Assembly: GCA_033816765.1 (NCBI GenBank) | Contig: CM066290.1 | Span: 1,736,001-1,800,000, forward strand | Source of the DNA: Nothopassalora personata | Lineage: Eukaryota > Ascomycota > Dothideomycetes > Mycosphaerellales > Mycosphaerellaceae | Length of the DNA: 64,000 nucleotides | Direction of reading: 5' to 3' | Shown: one piece after another, positions 22,828-33,289 of the stretch | How the letters are laid out: every line of letters begins with the position of its first letter | How positions within the stretch are numbered: position 1 is the stretch's first letter | Notes under the pieces: generated by a model | Told to the model about the DNA's origin: nothing | What the model saw: only the letters and a program-made list of their open reading frames with translations | Database searches by the model: none | Translations under genes and position numbers: made by a program

Positions 22828-23965
22828 AAGGACGCGTCAACGGTGCCCAATGACATCGTCCTCTTCTGGTACCACGCCTCGCCTCTCCATTCGGTAGTAC
22901 GTATCTTTGAGGATCATCAAGCCTCCACACACACAACATCAATCTTAGCGGCCAATGCTAACGAGCGTGGCGATCAACCAGGACGTATGGAAGCTTACCT
23001 AAAACTCCGCAACATCCATCACGCAGAATGTGTACGTTCCCTGGACAGCATGGCAGACCTGGCACACCGCTGGAGCGGGCTGGGCAGCTGGAGCGGGCTG
23101 GGCATCCATGAAACCGTTTGAATGTATGGCCACGAGCTGAAACGCCGCACAGATCGTATCGCCCATATTGCCACGGCCGGCTCAGGAGGCTTTGGGAATC
23201 AAGTATAGACGCAGTCCTGTTATGGCTATTGGTCGGGATATCTACCTCGATACGCGTCTGGTGCTTGCGAAGCTGGATGAGTTGTTCCCACAATCAGATG
23301 AGCATCCGGGACTTTCGTCGTTGGAGACGGCGGGGTTGGCGCAGTTGCTGCAGAAGGTGATGGTGGATGTTGTTAGTGGCTTTGGAGAGGTAGTGAAGCA
23401 GATTCCGAGGAATTTCGTTCATACTTGACATATGTTCGACATATTGGAGTCGCTGCTGGTTGATGAAAGGCGCTGGATTGGGAAGAGTGAAAAGATGTCA
23501 TCATCGGCCGATGTTGAAGTGTGTGGATTGCTTACTGGTTTCTTGGGCGATCTGAAAGCGCCGGAAGAATACTTCTCGCAGAAGCAATACTGTATCCATT
23601 TGTGCAGCAGTGGCGCTCGCGATATCTGAGGATCTTGGTGCGGCCACAGCGCGTGCAAAGAAGCCAATGTCGCTGCAAGGATCAGATGCCGTGAAACTCA
23701 TTTCTGCTTCGGCATCAACAGACAGGGATATCGTTGTAGACACAGCAGATCCTTTGCGACTAAAGGCTGGAGCGGCGGTTGAGCTTCACGCCACGGATGG
23801 TGGCGGCTTTACGCATAAGGTAAGATAGCCGTTCGTTATGGGCGATGCCTGACGGACGACGTCCGCTGACCTGACGAACAGGACCACGGCAGTTTGGTCA
23901 AGCTGAACAAGGACGAGGTTGATCTCAGCATAGCGGTTGAAGTCTGGGTCTGGGTGTATGTCTAA
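22828..23965 (+). pseudogene. Decayed glutathione-S-transferase-like gene
   Basis: Fragments appear in the right order for a fungal GST-like protein: DIVLFWYHASPLHS (22849-22890), then after an intron RMEAYLKLRNIHHAEC, then after a second intron IVSPILPRPAQEALGIKYRR and PVMAIGRDIYLDTRLVLAKL (thioredoxin-like N-domain with the PVMxIGRD cis-Pro region). C-terminal pieces are FDILESLLVDERRWIG, KPMSLQGSDAVKLISAS and, after a third intron at about 23820-23881, DHGSLVKLNKDEVDLSI. Defects are no in-frame ATG at the start, TGA at 23426-23428 with about 60-80 residues of the usual middle missing, and frameshifts near 23590-23630. It is almost certainly non-functional. Confidence 0.75.
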
Positions 23966-24272
23966 GGGAAGCAAGGCTTCCTGGTATAGGTAGTGATGGG
24001 TCTGCAATGCACATGCACTGAATTAGTAGCAGCAAATAGCGTGCATACACGACAGTCGAGACTGCAAGCTGTGCGACGTGCGAGGAATGAACGGTGAATG
24101 TGTCTCGCTGCGAGAGGTCGCAGAGAGGCTCTGGTTTAACAACACAACCTCTTCTTTGTCATCTCATCATCGTCAGGCGTTGGGCAAGATGATGCCCGTG
24201 GGACTAGCGCCGATTTGTTATTAGGTGGTTGGGCAGCAAGTTCGCTGCAACTCGCCACATCATCCGCAGCAT

Positions 24273-24313
24273 CACCAGTCACCAGTCACCAGTCACCAGT
24301 CACCAGTCACCAG
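24273..24313. repeat. Minisatellite, 7-mer CACCAGT x ~6
   Basis: Perfect tandem copies of CACCAGT, seen directly. Confidence 0.95.
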
Positions 24314-24397
24314 CCGCCGTCACCGACATCATCTACACACACACACGTACTTCCTTCATAGCAATCACTCACTATCCGCAGCAGTTGGCATCTTAAC

Positions 24398-24424
24398 AAT
24401 AATAATAATAATAATAATAATAAT
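24398..24424. repeat. Microsatellite (AAT)9
   Basis: Nine uninterrupted AAT units. Confidence 0.95.
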
Positions 24425-24962
24425 GATAAACCTCCAACGCCGTCAACAGCTGTTTCACCCAAAACAAAATCTCGGCACGACACGCCGCCTTGCACAGCAC
24501 ACAAGACTGAGCCTGCACTGCTAAAGTGGACACCGGAACATCGCCCGCAGGCCTTGTGTGTGATTCGCTGCCACCGACCGCGCGCTGCACAGGCCTCTGT
24601 CTCGTTGGGCAGCATCCGCCCGCCGCCCGTCAGCCCCTCGCCGCTCTCCCGCACTCAGCTTTTGGTCCTTGTTGGCCTTCTCTCTTCCCACTGCATATCA
24701 TCCTCATCCTCCGTGAACGCCGCTGCCGCTGTCTCTGTTTGCTTCTTCACTTCACCTTCGACAGCACGGAGCTGCACCGCTCTACATACGCTAGAGTTGC
24801 ACTGCTACCCGATCCACCTGGACAAGAGACCGCCATAGCTGGACGTCTCCATCGTGGCCTGCCTTCTGGAAAGTCCACCACTCTTCTTTGCCGTTTGTTG
24901 TTGTCGTCTCCCGCCCACCGCTCTATTAGAGGACTGCACCGGGCTCAAACATATACCGTCTA

Positions 24963-24978
24963 CCCCCCCCCCCCCCCA
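24963..24978. repeat. Poly-C tract (16 C)
   Basis: Sixteen consecutive C residues about 100 bp before the start codon of the five-exon gene, probably within its 5' leader. Confidence 0.95.
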
Positions 24979-25076
24979 GAGCTTCACGAGGTCTTGCCAC
25001 TGTTGATATTGGGAGTCCTCCCTCCCGTGTTGTTCTTCCGTTGCTGCTCGCCCGAGCACGGACTTGGTTGCCAGCC

Positions 25077-26403
25077 ATGCCTCAGGAAATCGCGCGCCAG
25101 TGGTTCGTTCCCGGAGATGGAATAGACCGTCATGTCATATCCGCAGACATCCAGAGATACTTGGGCAACGATGCGACCGTACGACCAGGCCTGGGCACGG
25201 GTGAAAACCAGGTTCGCTCGACCGCTGTCACATAACTAGTGATGGTCGGCATACTTACAGACTCATGTAGGGCGTACAGGGTTACTGGATCAAAGCCTAC
25301 AGAAACTTGACATCTGTACGTCATCTTCGCAATGGAGACGGGAGCAACGCTGACAGCCTCGCAGGCGATGATTGCAGACTTGCGAGCCGACTCCCAACGT
25401 TGGCGCCAAGAGCAGCGCCAGACCGGCACAAGAGGTAGTCACAGTCCTTTAACCGAGAAGTCAGGGAGTACAGTACCTGACCTTCTCTTAGAACCTTATG
25501 TCGGCTCCTCCACGTACCATGCGTCCAGCGCTGGTCGAACATCGAATAATCGTCGTGATGCGGATTCTCCTTCTGTCGATGGACCATATGGCATTCCAGC
25601 ATCGCGGGAGAGGATACCAGTGGACAGGATGCAAGTTGATCCACCTCAGCCGCCACGAGGAGGAGCATATCCGCCGGAGAACCGTGCCACATACCAGCCG
25701 GATGGCAGAGCGTTTCCGCCTGAAAGCAGAGGCTACCCCGAGCCCGGTAGGTCATCGTATCAACCGGACTCATCCATGTCGTCTGCGTTCGGTGGCCGTC
25801 CACCGGTGTCGGCCCCATATGGTCAGGAACCCAGGTATGCCCCAAGCTATCCACCTCAACCCAGTAATGATGGTGCTCCACCGGGATACGTGAGGCAAGG
25901 CAACTACTTTGTCCCGGTGTCGTCTTATGAGCCCGCGCCATCGGTGCCCAGCCGATCGGACAATTTTGGACCTGGGTATGGACAACAGCCCCCTCCACCA
26001 CCAGGACGTGATCCCCGGGATCCGCGATACCAACAGCCGGAGTATGCCGACCCAAGGTATGCGTATCCCAGCCCGGCGGCCACTGTGTCCTCCGTCTCGG
26101 CAAGAGATCGAGAGCCGGTAACAAGCCCACAACAACCAAGGTTCGCAACCCAATGGTAGCCTATAACAGGGTGCATTGCTGACTGAACGAACAGTGGCTA
26201 CGGAGGTTCGATGCCATCGAGTCAATACGACCAATATGGCGGTAGCAGACGTAAGTTTCGCTAAGTGCAGCGCTTTCAATGCGAGCAAGACTGATGCGTC
26301 TGCATCAGCTGCACCAAGTTCGGGCCAAGCCGCTCCCAGCCGGTCAAATCGCCAGAGCGTCTTTGGCGGTGTGTCCAGCAGCAGTCGTTCAGGCCGACGG
26401 TAA
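25077..26403 (+). CDS. Fungal Tyr/Pro/Gln-rich protein, RfeD/RfeG-like putative transcription regulator
   Basis: Five exons with consistent phases: 25077-25211, 25271-25315, 25365-26140, 26195-26250 and 26309-26403, giving 368 residues. The conserved part is N-terminal: MPQEIARQWFVPGDGIDRH, VISADIQRYLGNDATVRPG, then GYWIKAYRNLTSAMIADLR across two introns. Nearly all the rest is low-complexity with repeated PPE(N/S)R, YGQEPRYAPSYPPQ and QPPPPPGRDPRDPRY segments, ending in a Ser/Arg tail. I recall this N-terminus from Aspergillus-type proteins named as RNA polymerase II transcription factor-related (Rfe series); that name is from memory and not proof of function. Upstream lie several microsatellites. 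Confidence 0.7.
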
Positions 26404-27445
26404 TCACCGCCACTTGCCATGGATTTGATGAACGGCCACGGCTAGTTCATTATCGTTATTGGTAATCGCTGAATGTCCCATGTGATGGCGGCTCCCCGTG
26501 GACAGACCGCAAGCTGCTTGGATGGAGACGTCATTCTGCCTCCCTAGATGGAAGTCAGGCGATGATATGCCATACGCAGCACCATGGTTAGCAGTAACAT
26601 TGGGACGACAGCGACTGGACCATGACCTCCCTTGACGGCCAAGAGCACCACATGATTTTACCTGATACACGCGGCAACGAATTCATAACCTTCCGGAAGC
26701 ATTACAGCGAGAATTTTCCAGCGTGGCGTTCTGGTTGTCCGCCTGCCAGGCTGGCCCTTTTTCCGTGGATCTTCTCTTCTGTACCACGGATTGGCATACG
26801 TTCAGGATACCCTATGCAGACCTTTAGACCACTCTAATTATGCTTCCCGGGCTCTACGCCTGCGATGTTTGGCATTTGTTTCCAAAGCATTGGAGCGGAG
26901 TATGTCTGGAAAGCGCACGAGGAAGACGATTATTCATGTACACTGCCTCCGCCGTTTGAAGCGCGAACTGTGTAAACACGAGCAATGAGCTCTGATGCGA
27001 TGAGCAGTACAGCATCGCGTTACTATGCCAGTCTCCAGGATATGCGGCAGTATGACTTGGATGCCAGTCGCTGCAGGAGCAGAGACTAGCGAGACAGAAG
27101 TACGAGCGACTGGTCGTACGCTCACGGTAATGACATATGATCGCACCTCGACCTCCGTGCGGAACATTCTTCTGCACATGCACTCCTCCTGGAAAGAATT
27201 TCTGCCTGCTGAAGTTGTTGTCATTGCTCATGCGCGAAGGAACGTGATCGTCGTCCCGTCTATTGCCACGTGTACACCGCTGCAGCTGCAGCTGCATAGT
27301 GCCGACACGATCATGCACGTACGCGACCATGGCACTGCAAATATTGTTGCATTGCATCTGTTGTACCGCCCCTCTGCCTGCCTCGACCCACTCTCACCTG
27401 CTGGCTGGCACACGTGGCTGCTCCCTACAGGCGGCGGCCAGACCA
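26404..27445. other. Intergenic
   Basis: 1.04 kb between two convergent 3' ends, no supported gene. The short frames seen on both strands overlap and look like chance. Confidence 0.4.
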
Positions 27446-28108
27446 TCAATCATGATCCAACCCCCGCACCCCAACCATCGCCGCAGTATCAATAATTGCC
27501 TCGGTATCCTCCTCGCTCAGCGTAATCCCGAAGTACACCTCAAGCGCCTGCAGTCTTTCCTTTTCACTCCGCAGCGGCCACTCCACCACTTTGCGGCCCT
27601 TCCGTCTCCATTTCAAGACATCGTGGTTCAAAGTGATGGCGCCATCGATCGGACTCGCCAGCGCTGCTTCGCTGGGAGAACCGGGCCCCTGTGGACCATT
27701 GATCTCCTTCTCCGTGCTGAAGCGGACGGCGACGACTCTGTACGTGAAGAAGGAGTGCGGGCTTGTGGCGGGGGCGAGGTTCATGCCGGAGATGTCGCTC
27801 GGTGTGAATTCGAAGTCGGGGAAGCAGTAGCATGTTGACCAGGCCGAGTCTGAGTCGCAGCGGCTCTGGAACTTCCAGACTTTGTGCGATTGGTTGAGAG
27901 TTTCGGGCATGGGTTCGTAGAGGAGACGCATTTCTGCTGGTGCGATTTGGGCTTGGGGCGAGTGGTCGTGGGCTAAGGATGGACCGACCATCAACACGAA
28001 AGTGCAAAAAAGCTTGATACACGGCTGCCACTGATCTGATGACCCACATAAGTAAGATAGAAGGGCATGCCGCGCTACGGCGCCTACGAATAAATGCCGA
28101 CGACCCAT
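27446..28108 (-). CDS. Conserved-looking hypothetical protein
   Basis: Minus-strand frame of 220 residues with ATG at 28106-28108; ATGs at 27991 and 27931 are alternatives. If the first is used, residues 31-46 (IKLFCTFVLMVGPSLA) are hydrophobic and could be a signal anchor. The protein-like part is KVWKFQSRCDSDSAWSTCYCFPDFEFTPSDISGMN onwards in two blocks, then RYRVVAVRF-like and VYFGITLSEEDTEAIIDTAA near the end. No family recognised. The C-terminal acidic helix and Cys pairs suggest a folded domain. It is divergent from the DUF4267 gene. Confidence 0.5.
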   Translation of the reverse strand: MGRRHLFVGAVARHALLSYLCGSSDQWQPCIKLFCTFVLMVGPSLAHDHSPQAQIAPAEMRLLYEPMPETLNQSHKVWKFQSRCDSDSAWSTCYCFPDFEFTPSDISGMNLAPATSPHSFFTYRVVAVRFSTEKEINGPQGPGSPSEAALASPIDGAITLNHDVLKWRRKGRKVVEWPLRSEKERLQALEVYFGITLSEEDTEAIIDTAAMVGVRGLDHD

Positions 28109-28445
28109 TCACAGTAATGCCGGTCATGGTCTCTGATGCAGCGTGCTGCTCCAGCGACGTCGTTTAACAACGGCCAGAGACTCTCATGGTAGAGCGATGA
28201 ACTGGGAAAACGTACAAGCAGAAGCAAGACAGAGAGTAAAAGTTGACGAGTTTCAGTTCCCAGATCCCGGCCAGATCTCGCTTGGAGGGGCCGATGACGA
28301 TCACACGTCAAGCTCCTCTGGGCGCGATTCAGTCGCGACCATGGCAATATGTACACATACACCCTCCGCTCCGCTCCGCTCCCTCCTTTCTCCTTTCTCC
28401 TCCTCATACACAACATCTGCCTCAACCCCACCAAACTCATCCAAA

Positions 28446-28913
28446 ATGGCCTCCCACCTCACCCAAACCACAACCTTCCAATACCTCCCCCCACCCGCCG
28501 AATGCCTCGCGATCCTCCTCGGCCTCGCAGAAGTCTCCATCTTCGGCCTCGCAGGCCTCACCGGCCCCACCGAATTCGCCAAAGGTCTAGGAGTCCCCAT
28601 CGACGCACCCAAGACCGAGGGCGAAGAGCTCACGACAACGCAAAAGACACAACGAGCGCTCTCTCAACTCATCGCGGCTCGGAATGTTCAGAATGGCGCT
28701 TTGATCTTGGCGTTTGCGCTGTATACCAGGGACAGGACGTCGCTGGGAATTGCGATTGGGGCGGGTGTGATTACGACTTTGGCGGATGCGTTGGTGGTGA
28801 ATAGCTATGGGTTGAAAGATGTCGTGGCATTTCATGCTATTGGGGTGGTCAATTCGATTTTGATTGGAGGGTCTTTGCTTTATTGGAGGAGGGAGGATAA
28901 GTTCTTCTCGTAG
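28446..28913 (+). CDS. DUF4267-type small integral membrane protein
   Basis: 155 residues, single exon. ATG at 28446 is preferred because the in-frame sequence upstream lacks a protein-like character and the start context is CCAAAATGG. Four hydrophobic segments are evident: ECLAILLGLAEVSIFGLAGL (about 21-40), the region around NGALILAFALYT, IAIGAGVITTLADALVVN, and VVAFHAIGVVNSILIGGSLL. This size and spacing fit DUF4267, a fungal membrane family of unknown role. It is followed closely by the convergent ADE13 gene. Confidence 0.8.
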   Translation: MASHLTQTTTFQYLPPPAECLAILLGLAEVSIFGLAGLTGPTEFAKGLGVPIDAPKTEGEELTTTQKTQRALSQLIAARNVQNGALILAFALYTRDRTSLGIAIGAGVITTLADALVVNSYGLKDVVAFHAIGVVNSILIGGSLLYWRREDKFFS

Positions 28914-29094
28914 GAGGTTGGTGTGATGATTAGGATGGAAACTTGAAATGGTACAGATGTGGAAGATGGTGCAACTTGAAGGATCAAAGGCATATCTACA
29001 GTGGCGGTGAAAGGTATATGTTTACCCCGGAGTGTAAGGAGTTTTGGCCAGTGTTCCACACCACAGATTCTTCCAAGAACGTGTCTGGAACTGA

Positions 29095-30674
29095 TCAGAC
29101 GCTCAACTCTGCAACCTTGGCGTCCTTGAGAGCTTCCGCGTATGGCTCAAGTGCTGGCTTGACCTTGGTGGCCACGAGCTTCTGGACGATCTCTGGGCAT
29201 CGACCGATAAAAGTGGCAGGATCGAGAAGGGTCTCCAGCTCAGGTAGAATTGGCTCGAAGTAGTCGTTATTCTGTATCCGCTCGATCAGATCGTTTGGCT
29301 TACCCTCTTGCTTCACAACAGCTCCAGCCTGGTGAGAAAGCACACTGCAGCGAGTCAGTACTAACAGAACATGTCGATCGAGCAGCAAGTATACTCACCG
29401 AATCTCTTCGTGCACCTCCTGCCGCGACTTGCCCTTGTCGACCATGGCCATAATGACATTCTCAGTCGCCATGAATGGGATCTCGGCCTCGATGCGCTGC
29501 TTGATGACAGCCTTGTTGACCACAAGACCGTTGGAGATGTTGTTGAGCTATGGGTATATCTGTTAGCGAAGGAAGAAGCCGAATAATCGGCGTTGCTCAC
29601 CAAGATCAAGCAGGCATCAGCGCTGAGGAAAGACTCGGGAAGTGAAAGACGTCGAATGGCTGAGTCGTCCAAGCTTCGCTCGAGCCATTGGGAAGCATAA
29701 GTCTGTTCAGCATCTGGGCTGAAATTGCGCAGCTTGCGTCCCAGTGAGCACAGTCGCTCCGAACGCATGGGGTTCCGCTTGTACGCCATGGCGCTCGAGC
29801 CGATCTGGTCCGCCTCAAATGGTTCCTCAATCTCCTTCATCATGGCCAAATGCCGAATATCACTGCCTATGCGCTCAGCAGCACAGCCGAAGGAGCCAAG
29901 TGCATGCAGCACATCGACATCAATAAGACGAGAGTACGTCTGGCTGGTAGAGATCTCTGCCTCAGCGAAGCCTGCTCGCTGAGTGACGAGCTCGTCTAGC
30001 TTCTCGACAAGTTCGTGCTTGCCCTTGAAAATGGCGAGGAAGCTGGCTTGAGTACCTGTAGTACCCTTGACACCACGGAACGAGTGCATGATCTCGTCTC
30101 TTTGCTGCTCCAGGTTGCGGAGGTTACGCAGGAGATCGGTGACCCAGAGACTCGCTCGCTTACCGACAGTCACGAGCTGTGCAGGTTGACCGTGGGTGAA
30201 GCCTAGACATGGCAGGTCCTTGTACTCAATCGCAAAAGCGGAAAGTCGCTGAATTACAGCGGCGAGCTTGGGGAGCACCAAGTTGAGTGCGTCGCGGAGG
30301 AAGATCAAGTCGGCGTTGTCGGTGACGTAGCATGAAGTTGCACCCCAATGAATGATACCAGCTGCGTCCGGCGCCACCAAGCCGTACGTGTGGACGTGCG
30401 CCATCACATCGTGGCGGCGGCGCTTCTCCTCTGTGGCCGCAGCGCCGAACTCGTCGTCTTCGATGCGAACATGAGCTTTGAGCTGTGTGATTGCGTTGTC
30501 AGAGATAGGCAGGCCGAGCTCCTTCTCGGACTCGGCAAGGTACAACCAAAGTCGTCGCCAGGTACTGAAGCGATTGCGTGGCGAGAAGATGTACTTCATC
30601 TCTCGGCTGCAGTACCTGCTGTTGAGCGGATTTTGGTAGGTGTCATGGTCGACGGGGCCGAGGGATGTCATCAT
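29095..30674 (-). CDS. ADE13: Adenylosuccinate lyase
   Basis: Three exons: 29601-30674, 29399-29547 and 29095-29344, with introns of 53 and 54 bp. The frame is open to an ATG at 30747-30749, but the family normally begins near [11 protein letters not shown], so ATG 30674 (or 30671) is preferred, giving about 490 residues. Motifs are [38 protein letters not shown] and the fumarate-lyase signature [14 protein letters not shown]. It converts SAICAR to AICAR and adenylosuccinate to AMP in purine synthesis and is expected to be a single-copy housekeeping gene. Its upstream sequence from 30716 is the left edge of a 1,135-bp tandem duplication, so the RIP-mutated transposon island starts within about 350 bp of the start codon. 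Confidence 0.93.
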
Positions 30675-30715
30675 GCCAGACAGGTATGGTTCGGAGAATT
30701 CTGCTTCGTTGTCAA

Positions 30716-31850
30716 CGCAGTACAATTCCTGTGGCATGTGCAACGCCACTTTCTCTGTGCCGCCGAGGCCGCCGCCAGTGCTAGAACTAGTTCTAATGCC
30801 AATGCGTCACATATAGAACTACGGACCTGTGTGCACGCTTGGGCGATGCTGTGCTAGATACTTGCGACTACCCTAGCTATTGTGTTAGATCTGCTAAGGA
30901 CACGGATATCCGGACTCTTCGTCGTACGTACGTACGGTGATCGGAGTATGTTGTGCATCGCCGCTTATGTTCGGCAGAGTCACGTTAGGCTTTTTTAGCG
31001 AGGGTAGTCGGAGCTTAGAACTAGTCGTGTTAGAGGGTGGTAATCTTAAGGTTTAGAACAGAATTTTACTTCTAATTGCACTTTTTATAGCACTATTACT
31101 TATCTTAATAACGTACGAGCGATAGCCTAGGGTAGTAGCGGTAGGGAGTAGAGATAATTGCAATATATAGGCTCGAGGTATAGAACGTATAGTCGAGATT
31201 TTTCTACTATACCTCTTTAGCCGGTCCCCTCGTAGAAATACTTCGGCTACCTAGATAATAACCTTTACCCGCTCGTACGGCGATACTCTTAAAATAATAT
31301 CTAATAGCTAAGCTAGTAACTAATGTCTAAATACGAAAACACCTATAATACTACTTATATTAAGCATACGACTAATTCTATCGTATTAGGAGATAGACCT
31401 AATTATATTGTCGGCTAGCTATATTTAGATTACTACTTTCTACCTCCTTATTGCTCTAACCTAAATAAATGTAAGAGTCCTAGTCGTGCTTCTATACTAG
31501 GCTCCGATTATTATTACTGCTTAAACGCTATCTACTAAGAATCTACGCTATAGCCTCGTCCCCTCCTTAATACTACGCCTTATCGTTCCGCCTCGTAGAA
31601 CTAGCTACGGAGACACCGTAAAACGCCGTAGGTAATATTTATTCTATCGTCGCTCTTACTCGCCTACTCTTCTATTAGTACTAGGCTTAGGTATACCGCT
31701 AAACACTCTTCGATATCCGGGCCTAGGCTTCCTCTTTACGATCGTTAAGCTACTAGCTAATGTTCCGCTCGATACTTTACTTCTCGAACTTAAAGACGTT
31801 AGACTACTATCTCTAGATGCTGTTATTAAGTCCGTAAATGACCGCGGTGT
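30716..31850. repeat. Tandem duplication, copy 1 (1,135 bp)
   Basis: Begins CGCAGTACAATTCC in the ADE13 upstream region and ends GACCGCGGTGT. The same two ends delimit copy 2, which starts immediately at 31851. The left ~270 bp of this copy are free of RIP changes, whereas about 31000-31850 are heavily mutated. It contains the ADE13 upstream region and a 3' copy of the right-hand Ser-rich gene (minus strand, from 31850 to a stop near 30892). Confidence 0.9.
30892..31850 (-). pseudogene. RIP-destroyed 3' fragment of the Ser-rich gene (copy 1)
   Basis: Read on the minus strand from the copy-1 end, one frame remains open apart from TAG/TAA codons at positions that would be TGG, CAG or CAA before C-to-T/G-to-A change. 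It is the counterpart of the 3' half of the gene at 62254-63519 and ends at a TAG around 30892, in unmutated DNA. It has no 5' end, so it is a truncated duplicate that was additionally mutated. Confidence 0.6.
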
Positions 31851-32110
31851 CGTAGTATAATTCCTATAGTATATATAACGCTACTTTCTCTATACCGCCG
31901 CTAGTGCTAGAACTAGTTCTAATGCTAATACGTTATATATAGAACTACGGACCTATATATACACTTAGGTAATGCTATACTAGATACTTACGACTACCCT
32001 AGCTATTATATTAGATCTACTAAGGACACGGATATCCGGACTCTTCGTCGTACGTACGTACGGTAATCGGAGTATATTATATATCGCCGCTTATGTTCGG
32101 TAGAGTTACG

Positions 32111-32431
32111 TATTAGGGACCGCTATACGTTATCCTAACTAGGCTTAGATCTTTATAGGGATGTCTCTCTCTCGTTAGAAAGGTAGTAGTCCTAAATAGT
32201 ATATAGTAGTATACTTAAAATAAGTTAAGTACGAGGCTCCTATCTACTTATAAAAGAGCGTCGTCTATATAGTACTATATCTTAGCGTAACTAATCTAAG
32301 TCGCTTAGCCTTAGTCCTAATTCTAAGTTACTTATCCTTAGTCCTAATTCTAAGTTATTTAGCCTTAGTCCTACTACCTCGTAGCCTATATAAACCCTTG
32401 TTGTTCGTAGCGAATAAACGTGTCCGTAACA
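32111..32431 (-). mobile_element. Solo LTR, C family, RIP-mutated
   Basis: 321 bp bounded by TATTAGGGACC (mutated TGTTAGGAACC) and CCGTAACA, with target duplication TTACG at 32106-32110 and 32432-32436. The uninterrupted site is present in copy 1 near 30984. It contains the family's conserved R/U5 part; U3 shows CTTAGTCCTAATTCTAAG repeats. Confidence 0.9.
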
Positions 32432-32761
32432 TTACGTTAGGCTTTTTTAGCGAGGGTAGTCGGAGCTTAGAACTAGTTGTGTTAGAGGGTAGTATTACGG
32501 AATAATTCCTATAGACCCTAGAATTATAATAATAAGACGAACACGTAACTTATCCTACCTAAGCGCTTAGACTTAGAGCGATTAGACTACTTATGCTTCG
32601 ACCAATTAGACTGCTCGTGCTTAGAATAATTAGACTAATTACCGAGATCTACGAATCTCCTTTATATTTAGGAACGCTAAGAACCCCTTATAGTTTCGAG
32701 GCGTTTAACTTACTATTTAATATTACTATTTAGAATACACTATAACCTAACCTCTACCTTA

Positions 32762-33198
32762 TGTTACGGTTTGGTCTAAACGGCAGCCCCGACTAGACAC
32801 ACGTAACACTGATCACTTAGAGACACGTAATAACTAATTATCTAGACACACGCGACACTGATCACTTGGAGACACGTAATAACTGATCATCTAGACGCAC
32901 GTGACACTGATTACTTCACGGACTAATTAGTGTAATTAGTATGCTTAGTAGGACTAATTAAGGTGATTATACTAAGCTATAGGCTCTACGCCGCGAATCT
33001 CCTTTGTATTTAGGAACGCTAGAAACCCTTATGGTTCTAATACGTTCAACTCATGTTACTATCTCACTGATTGGAATACAACTCTTATTCTTATTATTCA
33101 TCTTCGCTTAGCTTACTCTAGCCTCTCTAAAGAATAATACCGCCACGTGACTTGACTTATATCTCCTTTAAGATTAGCCCTAGAACGAGACAATAACA
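32762..33198 (+). repeat. Element A 5' LTR
   Basis: 437 bp. U3 holds about 2.5 copies of a ~57-bp tandem repeat (AGACACACGTAACACTGATC... at 32797-32911). A TATA-like GTATTTA near 33006 precedes TACGTTCAAC (33041), which is complementary to the primer-binding site. Confidence 0.9.
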
Positions 33199-33210
33199 CT
33201 TTGAACGCCC
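33199..33210 (+). promoter_or_regulatory. Element A primer-binding site (self-primer type)
   Basis: CTTTGAACGCCC immediately follows the 5' LTR. TTGAACGC is the exact complement of GCGTTCAA in its own LTR (33042-33049 with one RIP change; 39564-39571 in the 3' LTR also with one), about 36 bp after the TATA-like box. Confidence 0.75.
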
Positions 33211-33289
33211 TTAGGATAAGCGCTACTTAAGCAGCTAGTAGGGGAACACCCGCCCCTAGTAAAGCAGGAAGCATCCGCCGTGCGCTACT

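Larger units (their letters stand above)
23966..25076. other. Upstream region with microsatellites
   Basis: 1.1 kb upstream of the five-exon gene; no supported coding frame. Contains a CACCAGT tandem array, an AAT array and a poly-C tract (listed separately). It is probably a long promoter and 5' leader. Confidence 0.5.

Noticed and set aside
27025..27495. Plus-strand frame of 156 codons
   Set aside because: Overlaps other chance frames and runs into the 3' end of the more plausible minus-strand gene.
32797..32911. CRISPR-like array
   Set aside because: Direct repeats without unique spacers, in a eukaryotic LTR.
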